The notes: generated by a model not told the origin, from the sequence alone. DNA of 64,000 nt from Dipylidium caninum (GCA_017562135.1 QEYB01001046.1:2170001-2234000); one strand, 5' to 3'. Counted from the first letter of the stretch, positions 12,801-26,386 are shown. Translations and numbers: made by a program.

Positions 12801-15800
12801 TGTACTCCAAACAGTAGACTGTCCCGGCTGCAGGCCATAATATTGTGGCATGCGCCAAGGAGACTCAAAGGCGAAGGGCTGGGTCTAATCAAAAGAATTC
12901 TGTTGTTTGTATTACTGCGATGTTGAGAGCGCAGGTGTCGCACTCCATCAGTCGCCCCCAACACATTCATTTTTTGTCTCAACTGACTTAAGTTAGAATT
13001 TTCGTTACTGAGCTGCCATTCAGGTGCATCTGAATGTCCCAAAAGAAGTAGGAGGCAAACAGTCGAATCAGACTTCGTCAATTCTTCTCACCTCTCGAAC
13101 ACCTTCGATGTTCCAAAATTGGCGACCACAGGGGGCGATGTAGACCACGTCTCCCAAAAGACCTCCGGGACCAACACCCTTCACTAAGGTCTCGCGACGC
13201 CACCTAAAAGTCGAATAACACATTTTTGGTGAGTTGTACAGTAAAAATCAGCCGATTTTTTGATTACCAGCTAGGAAGGCATACCCCAGTCCCAAGGGCA
13301 GGCGATAACCGCTGTCCGCGAAGGTCCGTGCGCGTTTGTGACCTCAAAGGAAACGCCGAAATCATCGGGTCACTCTCTGCATCGCCCTGAATGTCTCAAC
13401 TCAATTCCATAAAAAACGCACTCGTAAACCACAATAAAAGCCATTTTGAGAAACTGACCCCGAATACACGATTCGAAAGGCAAATGACTTTTTCCGAGGG
13501 TCAGGACAACTAGTAGAGCTCGGTAAGGTGAAGGGGTGAGTAGTTAACGAAAAAAGACTCCTGAGAAATCGGTCTCTCTGACACTCACCCCTCACACTGG
13601 ATTTCAACCAACGAAGGGAGCGCTTTACCTTCAGGTAAACACGCTGGTGAAGGGCAGTCAAAAGTACTACGAAGGAAATGCCTGAAAATAGTTTCTTACA
13701 CCGTCGAGAGTTGATGACATCCGTTTGAGCGTAGGCCCCATTTGGGCGTTTCTATGCCATGTCTATTAGTTAATCACCCGGGTACGTGAGAGTCACAACA
13801 CCCACCTTTGATGCTCACCACTTGAGAAATTGCGACTATCTCGTGTCCCCTAGATACTGCCAAAGTGAAAGGGCATCGTGGTGACCATGGGGACATGTGC
13901 CAAATGCGATAATATTATCAAGCAGTGCCTTATAGTCGCTTAAGAATGCAGCCGTATTTTACACCATAACGCAAAAAATGGTAAACATTTCGCGGGCAAA
14001 TCAGTTTTATTGGGAGGAAGGGAAGAACAACTCACCCAATGCGTCCGACTTGGAAGAGGAAGGCGAAACACCGGAAGTAAATGTGGTGGAAGTTGAACCC
14101 GTGGCCGCGGCAGCGTTGAGAATCGCCTTTTCATTCGATTCAGTGCGTCTTCGTTTGCGACTGCCCGACTGGTCCACGGAGTCGTTGAAACGTTTGAGAA
14201 CATCGGTGATGGTGCCGTCGATGCTGTTTGAGTCAGTCATCATGGACTCCGGCTGTGGAGCTGACACTGTGCTTCTGGAAGATCTGTCCAACGGCGTCTA
14301 AACAATAATAGGTGAAGTCCTTAAGTGGAATGACGCACTTGTCCGGAGGCCACGACGCCTCTGAACTGAAAGATGCCATTTTTATGGAGGACTTTCTCGA
14401 CTCTTCAACGTTAGCCACATTTTCGTGTCACCTCTTTTGTGTGTGGACCCACCTTAGTGAGGGTGAAGGAGGCCTTGGGAGGCCTTCCTCTTCCTCTGTG
14501 TGGTTGACCCTCGCGGCTCAGTGTCGTGCCCAAAGGCGTCGACCGATGGGAAAGGTGAGACGAAGGCTTGGAAGTTCCCAGCCGATTCTGTTGTTGCTGT
14601 TGTTGCAGAGCGGTCAGAGCTGCTGCAGCAGCGAATGCAGCGGCGTTTTCCCCGCTTCCTTGAAGGGGAAATCTCGACACGTTGGCAAGAACACCCGAGG
14701 ATGAGGTTGATGAGGCAAGCGATTCTTTCGGATTAACCTGTGATGTGGTCGGAGCCTGGGTGGCAAAAACATTGGAATTTGAGAGTTATTTCCGAGTAAA
14801 TCTCACAGTGAAAAGTAATGTGTTCAAATTTTTCTAAACGAATGTTTTGAACTAATTGAACTTAATTGTTAAGTGAAAAATAAAAACTTTGCATCCATCT
14901 AAAGGAGGAATAACTAAGCAAAATGATGCGACCGCCTCTCTCGTAGAGAGAAGAAACCCCTGGCCGAAATACGTTGAGTGCTGACCCAAACTGTCAAAGT
15001 TATAAGTTTTCCCGGTCTTGTCCCACCTAAATTGCAAGTTTTAACGATCACCAAATGTACTAACTAAAATTACGCAAAGTGGCCACCTTAAAGACAACCA
15101 AGGCATATTTGCAAGGGATGACTCAGCCGACCGTGGGGACGAAGCTGGTGGCGAGGAGGAGGAGGAGGAGGAGGAGGAGGAGGGGACTCACCCGGGAGGA
15201 GGCGGAGAGGGAAGTGGCCGTACTGCTACCTTTGTTGAGACCCTGTGTCAATTTCGCCAAAACGGAGCTGAAGGATTCATCCGACCCGGCTGTTGATGTT
15301 GCACTAGCGCCAATTTCATCTACGCCGTCTACACGATAGGAGTCTAAAACTGACCAAATCGCGCAAATCGCATGGCTAATGTAAGAGAATGAGGTCCACT
15401 TTGCGCGAAATTAAGTGCTTAAAATGATTTCGGCGTCTAACTAGAAGTGACAGCCATCGGACCGATGTTGGGCGATCATCTCTGCCGTGTGGGATGACAT
15501 TAGCGTTGAAGAATGTCCTTAGAGTACCGCTAATGAAGATTAAGTTGTGGAAGACAAGACGCGCTTCATGAGTAAGAGTGAAAATTTGCAGTCGTCGTTA
15601 GTTTTCCACATAAATGCTGAAACTACACAGAAGGTAACATCGTATTTAAAAGGAGGAAAGAAGAGACGATGGGGTAAAACGTGGGTTAATTCACTGCCAG
15701 AAACTTAGTACATAACATTTTGAGAAACTGGCTTACAGGTGCCGAGATATTTCAAATTGCATGTGCCTTACGACACAATCATCGCAAGCAAACGCGTAAA

Positions 15801-18478
15801 AACAGGGCACCCTGCGTGGTGTTCAGTGGGAGGAAATGTAATGACGCAATGTTCTGCTTAAAGTGAATATAGAATGGGGAGATTTGCGTCCGGTCTTATG
15901 CCCACGTGGTTAAAAGAAGCCCGCGCCTTTGCGAGACGTTACAAGAGCAAATCGGCAGCCCCGAGTAGCACAGACACCACGAAGCCGTTGGACAAAAGTT
16001 GGTTTCACCTCGATGGGACAATCGATGGGGGTGAATTTACGGTTTGACGTCCACTGAAAAAGTTGGCCATGCACATAAAGCAAAAAGCAGAGCTTAGTCG
16101 CCTTTTTCATAAAATGTTAGCAAAAGTCGGCTCCAACTTGATGCAAAAAATCACACAATTTGCAGTGACAACTGTGAAACATGGCGTAAAAAAGAGAAAA
16201 AAATATTTCTTCCCAGGGACTGTGTTCTTGAATGTAAGCGAACGAGTGTTTTGGCACACCGTGGCAAAGAGCGAGGCACCCGTCGAAATTACGGTTTCTT
16301 AAAGGCGCAACAGAGCTTACGGGAGGCCTCCCACGTGGTGACCGTTACGCAACTAGACAGAAGGAATTCCCAAGGGGATGGGGCGGCTTGAACGGTGGAC
16401 AAAGTGTGTTGTAGCGCCTACACACAGCGTTGCGTGTAGAAACGCCACTAATGGTTGGCATGAGGGCTGGCTCTTCTGCCCCGGCAGTCAGTTAGTCAGC
16501 CGTTTCCGCCGAGGGTGAATCATGCAAATCAGGACACACTGGTGCCACCACCTTTAAGCACACTACGCCTCTTCTGAATGAAGGGTCGCCAAGTCACTTT
16601 AGGTACACAAATCTGTCTCATCATCGAATAAACTGTCTGACGGGTGACAGTGGACCAAAACAGACGGGTGAACTGCGGCGTTTGCAGTCAGAAGGATGTG
16701 TTCATTTGTCAATCAGCTCAGCACTCGCCGTGGTACAAGGCTTCCGATCTTACAATATGCGCAGATTAGATTATTCAATACCCATTGACCTCTGACTCAC
16801 ACAAATCATGGCGTTGGAGAAAGAGAAGGGGGTCAGATCCGCATTGCCCAAGCAAATTTGCCATCGCGAGTGCCATCTGCTGTTGCTGAGTCTGTTGGCT
16901 GTGTTGATTTTGACGGGTTGGAGCATCCGCACCAGCCTGCATCAGAACTTGTTGAGCGAAGAGCACTGGGTCGAGGGGGAGATTTGACTTGGGCGGATAG
17001 AGGTCTGCCGGGGGATGTCGAGGACTCGGGGGCACCAGTGAACTCGGGTGTTGTTGCTGCATGAATGAGGCTAAAGAACAAAACACCACCCTCTAATGGC
17101 CGAGATTTAACCTCAACAGATGATGACTAACCGCTTGGACTCTGTAGACTATAGTGGAGATAATAAAATTAGGGCAACTTTGGTGAGACTCCACCCGCAC
17201 GCAGCATTGTCCACACCTGATGAGACGAGTGGACAGACAGACAGACAACAGGTCAACAGTTAAAATCAGGGCTCCAGTAAGAACGAGTGTGTCCTGATAC
17301 CATTTCTCAAATGCCATTAGAAAACCACGCCACCTACAAGAGTTGTGTCGGAACGAAGGCTCTACTATGCCAAATGAAATCGCAGGTAAATGGGAAGGAC
17401 TATCCCGCCCTTCTTACTGTTTTCTCGAGGCCCTTTCAAATCTGGGTTCAGTTAAGTACTTTCAGACGACAAAAAGTGATGAGTAGGGTTGGCGTCTGTT
17501 GCATCCTTGCTGACCAAAGTGGTCAAAAGCTTACAGCATAGAGGTGTAAATGGGGAGAAAGGTTGATTTTCTAGACTGTCCGTCGCAATTATTACGTCCT
17601 GTCTTGAACAAACTTATTCCGCGTACGATGGCTCGGATGCTTTTGCTGTGAAATTCAAACTTTGAGGCAGAGATATAACGCTTTTATTGTCGTCAGTGAA
17701 TTCCTCACCACAGGCCAGCAGATCCGCCTGCTCATTTAGTTTTTTTTACTTTATTCCTAGTTAAACTAAGGGTGTGAAACTGACTTGAGTCCTGCGAACT
17801 CATGAGTTCACGCGAGGCCTGCAGGTCACGTGCCTCACAAACTGCAAAGACAAGATTCCCTTTGGCTGATGCCGACATTTCGTCTTAACGCCTTTCGTAA
17901 TTAGCAATTCCGCATCTAATTATGCCAACATTCCTTTTATTGCACCTCTAAACTTACCAAAACCTGGACCTCCACACGGGAGAACGACGTAGTTGGCGGA
18001 GGTGGTGGGGGAAAAACCAGTTATTAAATTAGCGAGACCATTTAACGGTTGAGGCATTAAGAGCCAAACGAGATCATAACACCCTGAATCGGCAAGTATA
18101 ATGGAGCAATTAGCGCTGTCATGCGAGCACGTAGCAGTGAAACGTACAAAAAAGGGTTGAGGCAGTGAATGGATCCACAGAGGCGGAGGAGACTGGAGAA
18201 TTCGTGGCCGTAGTGGCAGCTGCAGCAGCAGCAGCAGCAGCAGCAGCGATGAGCGCATTCATAATGTCCCCGGTGCTGGGAGCGAGGGTGCTGGCGCCCG
18301 AGTGCTGTGGTAGTGTGGTTGGCAGCATGCTTCCGTTGGAGGCGAACATACTGGCCAAGTAGTCCAGAGTGAGGTCGGTTTTGCCACCGGGGTTGGCCGC
18401 CGACTGACCGTTGATGGCGCCAGACGCGGCGGGACTGCCGCTCTGCTGGCCGGAGGTGGTGGAATGATAGACGGACAT
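812..18478 (-). CDS. BAZ2: BAZ2-type bromodomain/PHD/DDT/MBD chromatin remodelling subunit
   Basis: Regulatory subunit of an ISWI-type nuclear remodelling complex (BAZ2A/TIP5, BAZ2B, fly Toutatis family). Exons 5' to 3': 18478-18148, 17070-16801, 15343-15192, 14755-14453, 14297-14036, 13342-13285, 13203-13092, 12725-12624, 12553-12373, 11610-11324, 10985-10863, 9970-9902, 9194-9083, 9014-8872, 8779-8475, 8408-6937, 5900-5437, 4908-4369, 3944-3519, 2851-2301, 1495-1349, 1265-812. These give 2,287 codons plus stop. Domains in order: Ala/Gln-rich N-terminus with an AT-hook (RGRGRPPK), MBD/TAM about 440-530 (WRRETLVKGVGPGG, YIAPCGRQFW), a short charged helix, DDT about 750-940, WHIM/WSD blocks (QDRFHRNYFILG, WWRVIGSEGL, RVLSASLQTKGW, ERRYLLPPL, SIAWDKSIMKV), two C4HC3 PHD fingers about 1765-1885, basic AT-hook/acidic linker, bromodomain about 2100-2190 (RKIIRRPMDLSTI, NCRIFNEDDSEIGRAGHEL). 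Exons around 12.4, 11.5 and 3.5 kb have the least certain borders. The intron after 8872 needs a GC donor. Confidence 0.9.
9841..9857. repeat. (GT)8 dinucleotide repeat in BAZ2 intron
   Basis: A run of alternating G and T lies in the BAZ2 intron between exons 9194-9083 and 9970-9902. It is an ordinary microsatellite. Confidence 0.8.
12241..12300. repeat. perfect 30-nt tandem duplication in BAZ2 intron
   Basis: Two identical adjacent 30-nt units (each starting TAGGTGGGCAGCGCACTTAC) lie in the BAZ2 intron between exons 12553-12373 and 11610-11324. Each unit carries a donor-like GTAAGTGCG on the minus strand, so the duplication also duplicates a cryptic 5' splice site. The lack of any difference between units suggests a recent event. 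Confidence 0.9.
15153..15185. repeat. (GAG)n trinucleotide tract beside BAZ2 exon 15343-15192
   Basis: About ten GAG/AGG units lie immediately downstream (minus sense) of the GTGAGT donor at 15191-15186, giving a pyrimidine-only (CTC)n start to that intron. Confidence 0.8.
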
Positions 18479-19800
18479 GGCGATGTCACTGCGGGAGGCT
18501 GCGGGGCATCTGGAAACGAGCGCGCCGGTGTCTACAGGGGATGAGAGAGGGCGAGGCGAGTGGCAAGTGTGCCTGAGAAATGCGGACGCGGCGACGCCGG
18601 GGCGGCCGGACCGCCGGTCGTCCCGCAAGGGGGCCATCCACGCTGCCATGACTCAGCATGGGAAGCGCGGCGGACGAATGAGCGCGGGGCGCGGCGCTTT
18701 TACCAAAAACACAAAAAAAACAGGGAGAAATACTCGCAAACGGCCGTTATGGCAGTCCGCCCTCCTCGGGCAGGTGTGAATTTGTGCTCGCTTAATTAGC
18801 CGTCGGGTGTGCGTCTGTACGATTCGGAACAAAATGCGGTAAATTCATCTCCACTGAAATAGGGGCGACTGGTAATTAAAACAGCGGCAACCAGCAAGTA
18901 TACCAATCACATGCACACAAGTTCTGCAGATTTAATCTGGCTCGTGTCTACGTTCTCTGTGTGGGGAAAGTATTTTGTTAATCACGACGTTTTCTTGCGA
19001 CGGGTTCAACCACAGCCGGTGCACAACTATTGTAAGACTAAAACACGCTGGGGGAGAGTGGAGACAAAATTGCGGCCTAAATGGCCCAGTTGGGTATGCG
19101 GGGGCTCGAGAAGGCAAATATTTAAAAAGTGGAGAGCGCATGTGTAAATCCTTTGGTACACGAGCGCCAAGACACCGCCACAACTCCAGGCCACACTAAT
19201 CAGCCAGTGAGTGGCCGCGTCCGCTCGAGCAGCGGTCGGGGTGATGCCATTTTGTGTTCGCGACGGTAGGGAGGCATCAACACTACTTGAATGAATTGCG
19301 TTGAAACCAACATGTTGTTGTTGTCGTTATGACCTAGTTCGTGGTGGCATAAGCGTGCCCCTCTCTCTTCACACAACGGCAGCGGTGGTGGAGGCGGCGG
19401 CGGCGGTGGGCTTGTGCGCACGTGCATATAAGCGCAGACGAAGTGAAATGAATGGACATCGTTCTCCCTACCTCTCGCTCTCGTATTCGCTATCGCACTG
19501 CACCGCACCGCACGCACCGCACCGCACAGCCCCCTCCCCTCCCCTTCCACCTCTTATACCTGTCAGGCGTCGTAGTCGCATGCGCGGGTTAGCGGGCGGG
19601 AGGACGCATCGATTGCCTGGCCCTGCGGTGGGACATCAAACCCTCGTCAGGAGAGTCCGGATCGCCTCGCCTCCCCTCGCCCCGCCCCACCAAGCCCTGA
19701 GACACTCACGCTTGACCAACGCGGGCTCTGACGGCCAACGTAATCGTGTTCTTCAACAGCCTCCCCCGCCCCCACTGCAATTTAGTACGCACATCACTCC
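18148..19800. other. GC-rich, CpG-rich 5' region of BAZ2
   Basis: This stretch is visibly richer in G+C and CpG than its surroundings. It covers the first certain BAZ2 coding exon, the acceptor at 18531 and about 1.3 kb upstream. It is a candidate promoter/leader region for BAZ2, but no specific factor site is claimed. The (GCA)n run at about 18220-18247 encodes a polyalanine tract in the exon. Confidence 0.4.
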
Positions 19801-20750
19801 TCCGCCTCTCCTCGCAGTAAGACCAGCAGAAAAGCAAATTACCCTGCTCAGATATGGGTGCGTTTCCTGTCCGATTGCTCGATGATTGGAGACGGAAGAG
19901 TCACAACTTACAAAATGAGTTATAAAAGTAGAGCAAAGAAGGGGATCCCGGGTTAACTAGTTCTACTTACGCGCAGAATGGACAGCTGTGTAGAAAAACA
20001 CAGTCACATCACTTGTGAAATATTATAGTCCAAAATTTTGGCTAGTTTCGTCTATGGCAGGCGATATCATGTATCTCAAAAACTAAGCGCATGTTTTTGA
20101 AATTAAATTTGAGGATAAAATTTCGAGGTGTCTTTTACGAAATAAACAGTCTATTCTCTGAGATAGGGCAAGTGAGTAGTAATTTGCAATTAATTATTTC
20201 CCTCAACTCCCTAAGGTTCATGTCCTGCAAGAGGGAGCAGACGAATTCCCATGGAGTTAAAACGAACGGGATGTTGGGAGAGAGGTGGAGAACTAAAGTC
20301 AAAAAAAGATGGCTTTAGGTGAAAGTCATCCTTGGCATACTTTGCAGCCATGTGTGAGGTAATTTTGCGCTGATTTAATGACAGTTTCTGATTGAGAGCA
20401 AAGTCGCCCTTGGGCATATCCAAACAAAGCAAGCGCGTACACACACACATGCAGCCGCGTATGAATGACGAAGGAGTTAACGCACAGACACACGTACGCA
20501 CTCTTCCGTGAAAAGTAGGCAGGGGAAGAGAAAGGGTGGCCGGTGTGTGCATAGAGGGTGAGGAGACGAGGAGGAAAGTCAAAACTCCCAAATATAAGGT
20601 GGTGGTGGTGGTGGTGACGCTGGATAGGGGCAAGCGGCGCGTGGGTGAGTGCGTGACACCAGCCTAACAAGCTTTCCTTACTCCCACGCCATCATCCCGT
20701 CCCATCCAACCCTAGCCCTCCACTCCGCTCCAATCGTCCTATCTCTCTCG

Positions 20751-20790
20751 TCCTCCTCCTCCTCCTCCCCCTCCTCCTCCTCCTCCTTCT
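20751..20790. repeat. (TCC)n tract
   Basis: A 40-nt pyrimidine-only TCC/CTC repeat lies just beyond the donor of the possible upstream BAZ2 exon at 20809. It is a simple repeat. Confidence 0.8.
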
Positions 20791-20808
20791 CCCCCACCTA
20801 CGCCTTAC

Positions 20809-20924
20809 CTCGCCACCGCTTGCCCGTCGATTTGGACGAACTGCTGGCAGCGGCGGTAGCAGCAGCAGCAACGGCGGCAAAGGGAGTAGATTTAACAAAT
20901 ACTGGGCTTTTGGCTATGCGGCTG
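20809..20924 (-). other. possible upstream coding exon of BAZ2
   Basis: On the minus strand a good donor (CGAG|GTAAGG) at 20809 ends an open stretch of about 38 codons, rich in Ala, Ser and Lys (read: KSPVFVKSTPFAAV, then KSTGKRWR). It ends in phase 1. The BAZ2 exon at 18478 extends upstream to a strong acceptor (CTCATCCCCTGTAG|AC) at 18531, also open and needing a phase-1 partner, so the two join in frame (KRWR-D-TGALVSR). No in-frame ATG lies in the 20.8 kb exon, so it would need another exon or a leader-supplied start. It may instead be untranslated leader. The 5' border is a guess at CTCCAG. Confidence 0.4.
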
Positions 20925-21795
20925 CTGGAGCGTTACACAACTCACCGTTCAGTTCCTTGAGTGCATAAAAATATTTCCTACGCTTTGCCATGCATTTAAC
21001 TGGTGTTTCTTATGGGAAGATCGACTAGAGTTAGGTTGTAAATGCACTCCTTAGATTGCTTTGCGAGGAAGAAAGGGGAGCAAGGTTGAAAAGTAGACAA
21101 TGCTCAGCTAATTACAATTACAATTGATGTACATGGTGTAAAAAGTTCCCACGTAAATGGAAGCGTTAATAAGGTATTAAAATATGCTGGGTTGGGTGGT
21201 TTTCCTTAGCCCAGTGAGGTCGCCGCACACTTTAGGTAGTTATGGAATGGGAGCGCAACACAATTTAATTGCGATGAAGATCTTCGACGTCGCATAATCA
21301 TACAAAACACTAAACGTGAATAAATGAGGAAGAGAAGCATGAATCAGTTTTGAGGTTAGCAGAGGTAGTCTTTGAATAATGGTGTACTAACCTAGCAGGT
21401 CTTAGCAATAATCCGTATCAAAGTTATGGTTGAGCGCATTAATCCATAGTGGTAAATTCCACGGCGACTTGTGTCTCGATGTGTGCGTTGAGTCCAAAAA
21501 CTAAAGTCCAAGGGGGTGCGGAATTAGAGAGAGGAGGAGCGATGATGGGACGAAGGCAGACACGACCCGACGTTGATGACTTCAAATGACTGTATGCGTG
21601 TCACACACACACTAAGGCAGAAAAATAAACGCAACAAAATGCTGCTGGGGCGAAGTGTTCTCGCGCAACATTAACGCGTGCTTTCGGCGCTCTGACTGGT
21701 CAAGCGGAGGCACGCCTCGGTGCGTGCGTGCTCCCCCTGGACGCGCATGCACGCGGAGACGCGAGCACGTGCGCACATGAAACTTTAAGTTAATA

Positions 21796-21811
21796 CGCGC
21801 GCGCGCGCGCG
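21796..21811. repeat. (CG)8 run
   Basis: Eight consecutive CG dinucleotides, followed by a GT-rich stretch, form a short alternating purine-pyrimidine (potential Z-DNA) tract in the gene-poor region. Confidence 0.8.
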
Positions 21812-23678
21812 TATGTGTGTGTGCGCGTGTGGTGTTCAGGCCCGTTTGTCCGCGCGCACGTTCCTCATAAGTGGCCGTCCTTGAGAGGGGCAAACCTATT
21901 GACTACTGCATTCTTATACAAAAAAGACAATCAATGCTATTCTATCTGCGCGCTCTGTGTAAATACGCGCGGCCAGGAATTGACACACTGGGCAGGCACT
22001 CGGTTAATTGGAGGCCAAATATGCCCGTCCAGCGACTTAACTTGCCTCCTTAATGGCGCCTCGCGGTGCGATCAGTCACACTCGCCGCGGCAATTCCGGC
22101 CGTCTGTTTGAGGAGAGCTGTAACATACTGACCCATCTACTTCTAACAGTTCACAGTTTTTGTGTTGCGAATAAGAATCACACAGAGTTTCCTATTTCAC
22201 CTCTGTATTGTCGTAAATTGTCTTTTAATTGACAGAACACATTGCATTCAATCTGCGGCCACTACCGACAGTGGCTACCTGAACAAACGCTTTTTTCGGA
22301 ACAAATGGTTCCAGCTAACTCCTAACAACTAACTACTTTAAATCATTGCCTGTGATAATTGCAAGCAACATCGGAGTCGGCAGTGGAATTGGGAAAGAAA
22401 TTATGGGCTCAGCTCTTGGGGGAAACTCTCTACCTGTCTCGAAAGGAGAGCTCAGAAATGTTACTGCGCATTTTTTTGCGGAAATAAATAAAACGGAGTG
22501 GGTGAATGAGTGCTGTATCGAATCGCGAAAAGCACCAGCTCCTTAGAAAAGGTGGGAGATCGAGATTGCAACTTGATTTACTCTGTCCTGAAGGGTTAAT
22601 GCTATCAACACGCATAAAGACTTACGTGACTTGATGCTACATTCCTCCTAGTAAGGCGAATTATGCATTAAGACTTTTACTAAAAATAAAAATGCGGGTT
22701 CTTCCAGCCCTGCCTTTTAAACAATTCTTAGTAGGCTTCAAAAGCACAAGAAAACGAAAATTAGAAGATTAGGAGAAAATTTTGGTGATCTTGGGGAATC
22801 AGGACTTAAATGGCTGCGAAGAAAATGCATCAAAAGTGAATGAATCCCACTCTTAGTCACTCTGTTCCATCGGGCCTGTTATGCTATCACTGACAGTATT
22901 TCATCTGAGACAAACAAATCGAGTGTTTTGCGAAATTCAACTTGTCAAGTTGGAAACCTCACCTGATTGACCAACGACTGACGAATTCGGGCGAAACCCT
23001 CCTGCCAACAACTCAGGACATGAAAATTTAGTTGAAGGCCAACGCTAACTTTTCACTGTTACTGGAGAGTAGTAAAGACGACTAGTGAATTGTGCCGTTG
23101 GAGAAATCCGGCTGTATTAGTCGCCATTCTGGAAGTGAGAGAGAGAGTAGTTTTAATCAGCCCTGCGGTTGCAACAGCGTGACAGATTACACCGATTGTT
23201 CGCAACCTAAACAAATTCGAAAACTCTCCAGCTACTGTAAACGTGGAGTTGGATAACTTGCACTTTGACCTTAAAAAGAACCATGTCGCAACGCCAAACT
23301 GTTTGCTACCAAAGCTCAGAGGAGGCCGCCAACTGCCAAAACGCAAATGTTTTACCGAATTACTACGGCATTAGCCGTGGTTAGTTTGTTCATTTGTTTC
23401 AAATCCGCCTCAAAACCTCCGTTCTGAGCACGAGGCACAACAAGTGAATGGCCTAAATTGCTGGGGCACACGCGTCACCCATTTGTGACGCCTGGCTACG
23501 GTGAGACCTGCGTAGAGGTAAACGCAATAATAAATTCGTATCAGGCCATTCAAGGAAGACCGATAAGTGTGAGAAGCAGAGACCCGAGGTCCATGCAGCC
23601 CTGACAAAATTATAGAAATTACATAAACTTTATTCATAGCACTTTTTTTCAGACCAAAGGATCTACATACCCGGACAG

Positions 23679-23911
23679 TCAAGTAGAGACGGCACACGGG
23701 ATGTGTTTCGTGACATCGTCAAAATCACACTCATTTGCTCCATCAACCCCACGTTTGACCCAGCAAGGACGCAGCATCACAGGGCGCTTTGAAGTAATAC
23801 ACCCGTGCAAGCATATGCAGTAGTTTTGTGCCGAGCCAGGCATTTTCAACCTTCCATTAGGACCAAAGACAATTTCTTTGTGGAATTTTCGCCAGTAAAT
23901 GGGAAGTCTAA
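23679..23911 (-). other. uncertain cysteine-rich open segment, lectin-like at best
   Basis: Minus strand, acceptor-like CATTTAG before 23911, then about 76 codons to a stop (read: EIVFGPNGRLKMPG, NYCICLHGC, PVMLRPCWV). The spacing of a FGPNGRL turn and an LRPCW-type segment recalls one repeat of a ricin-B fold, but no QxW motif and no partner exons were found. It could be a terminal exon, a gene remnant or chance. Confidence 0.2.
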
Positions 23912-24445
23912 ATGGGTTTAGATTCAACAATGGTTTTAATTTATCCCTATCACTATCGGGACATTTTATCCTAAATTTACTAAATTTTAATGGATTTTAA
24001 GCCAAGACAAAAGATTTACGTAACATTAAAACACAAAAAATTTCATATAGCCTCGCGATATACTTGCGTTCACCGTGTCCTCTTCGCTCCCCCACCTCAG
24101 TGCGTGCGAAGCTCACATCGGAACAGTCGTTGGTATACTTTAACAGCCAACTTGTGCGTTAATTCAAATTTAAACCTCAAGTTAGTGATTCAACAGTCAG
24201 TTCAAATAGAGAGCAGACAGATATTCAGACTTTAAGAGACAGGAAGGGAGTGTTTTGAAAAATACGGTCAAAGTTGAACGATGAGTAGGCTCACAACTTG
24301 ATGAGGTTCCCAACTCCCAGGCTGCTTTCTGGTTTATTGCTAACACGGAAGAGAGGAAGGTAAGGAGGGAGGGATGGAGAGTAAGTGAATTTCAGTTGGT
24401 AGGCAAAGAGGGAGGCGGGATGGGAGAGGAGAGACGGCCAGATAG

Positions 24446-24553
<108 letters not shown>

Positions 24554-26386
24554 GCAGGTGGGCGAGCGGGCAGGCGGGCGGGCGGACTGTCGGACGGGTG
24601 GAGGCAGACAGGCAGTTCATTGATTGTGCGAACATCGCAGCAGTTTTCACAGTGATTAACTCTTACAACTGCCTCCTCTGCTACTGCCGTCAAAACCACT
24701 TGCAGCCCCTGTTGCTGACTTTCCTTCTCTCCCTCATCGTGCCTCACCGGATAGAAACGAATTCTAAAAGTTAACGCCAGAGACAAACACTTTAGAGAGA
24801 ACCATTTTAATTTATAAAGTTTCAGCGCCCTGAAAATAATTGTGCGTGAGGACGTTCTGCGTTTCATACGAAAAAAATAAAAGGGCCGGTAGATAAGAAG
24901 AGATAATTGAGTAGCTTGGCACAAATAAAGAATTCAAAATTAACTAAAGATGTAGTCCTCCAGTGGTACTACTAGCTTTGTTCAGGTCCTGAAAATTGCG
25001 TTTCTGAAGATACTTCCATAAGTATAAGGGGAATAAGTAAGACAATATTACCTCACATTCTCATACTTGATTTTCAAATTGCTTCAGAAACTACTTAAAG
25101 ACAGAATAATGAGAACTTGACGAATACTCGCATAACACAAAGAGCAAAATGCTTGAATTTCTCATAAATCGCGAAGAACGATCAAATTTTCCGTCACAAA
25201 GATATATGGTTATCAATTAGCCGTGATGGTATGGCCATTATTTCAATGTATAAAGCATGTTATGAGTTAGTACGAAATAAGGAAGCAATTTGAAGACTGG
25301 GTTTGTAACAGAATTAAAAAAGCTCTACGAAGGTGAAGAATGGCCTCGAAGTTGTTCCAGACTTTTGCGTTTACAAAAAAGACAAAAGAGGCCTGATAAT
25401 GAACAATCTAAACTACGCCTGAGTATCACATATCCGTGTCTTATCGGCTGACGCATCTGATGGTAGGATACGATCAGATTTCAAAGAACTATAAAAGGCA
25501 CCCAGGGAACGCCTGGAATATTTCTCTATTATATGATGATTAAACACATTAGCTACTCTACAGACGCAGTAATTTGTTTATAAAATAGTATTACGTTAGA
25601 CACTATTACTTTAAACGGACTAGCCCTCACCACCGATGGTTTTGACGATGATATCACAAGAAATACAAGCAACTTTGGTGAACTCGGGACTATTTTCAAA
25701 AGCATTTAAAACACCTAAGCGCCGAGTTTTTGAACCTCAATGGGAAAGCTGTCACAGCTAAGGAAACAAACGTTAAATAGGAGGATGTTACTTTAAACAC
25801 CCACGGATATGCGTCAATAGAAGGCAAAATAATATTCTGACCTCTTATCTGCTGCACTTAAAAAATATATGGCTTTCACTTATGGAAGGCTCGCATTCTT
25901 TCTGTTGGTTCGTCTAAATGATAAAATTCCGGAAAGCTGTGAATAATTCGTTGGACTTCCAAACCATCCTGTTTACTAGGAACTGTCTGGGAGAACCCCT
26001 GTCAATTTTAAACCTCATTACGGAATAGTCCACATAGCTTGAGGAATAGTTAGGTGTTAAGTCAAAAAACGTGAACTAGTAGCGACTCCTCGAGATGCTC
26101 AATATCATATGTACGCGGATTGTGGGTCGAAACATACGAGATTAAAAGCGAATTTAGGAATAAATTTGGAACAAATTTTCATCATGAAGCTATTTCTCAA
26201 CTCCAAGGTATTTACGAATTAAAAATTTACAAGAAACAATAAACCTTTCCCACAATTACTATTATCTTTTGGACACCAAGCTACACAGGAGGTTAGCTTT
26301 GCATTATTACACTCAAATTTCAGATCCGAATATGTTTTTAATTTTTACACGGAAGAAGTTCAAGGTTGAAGCCATTTAAATCAAAC

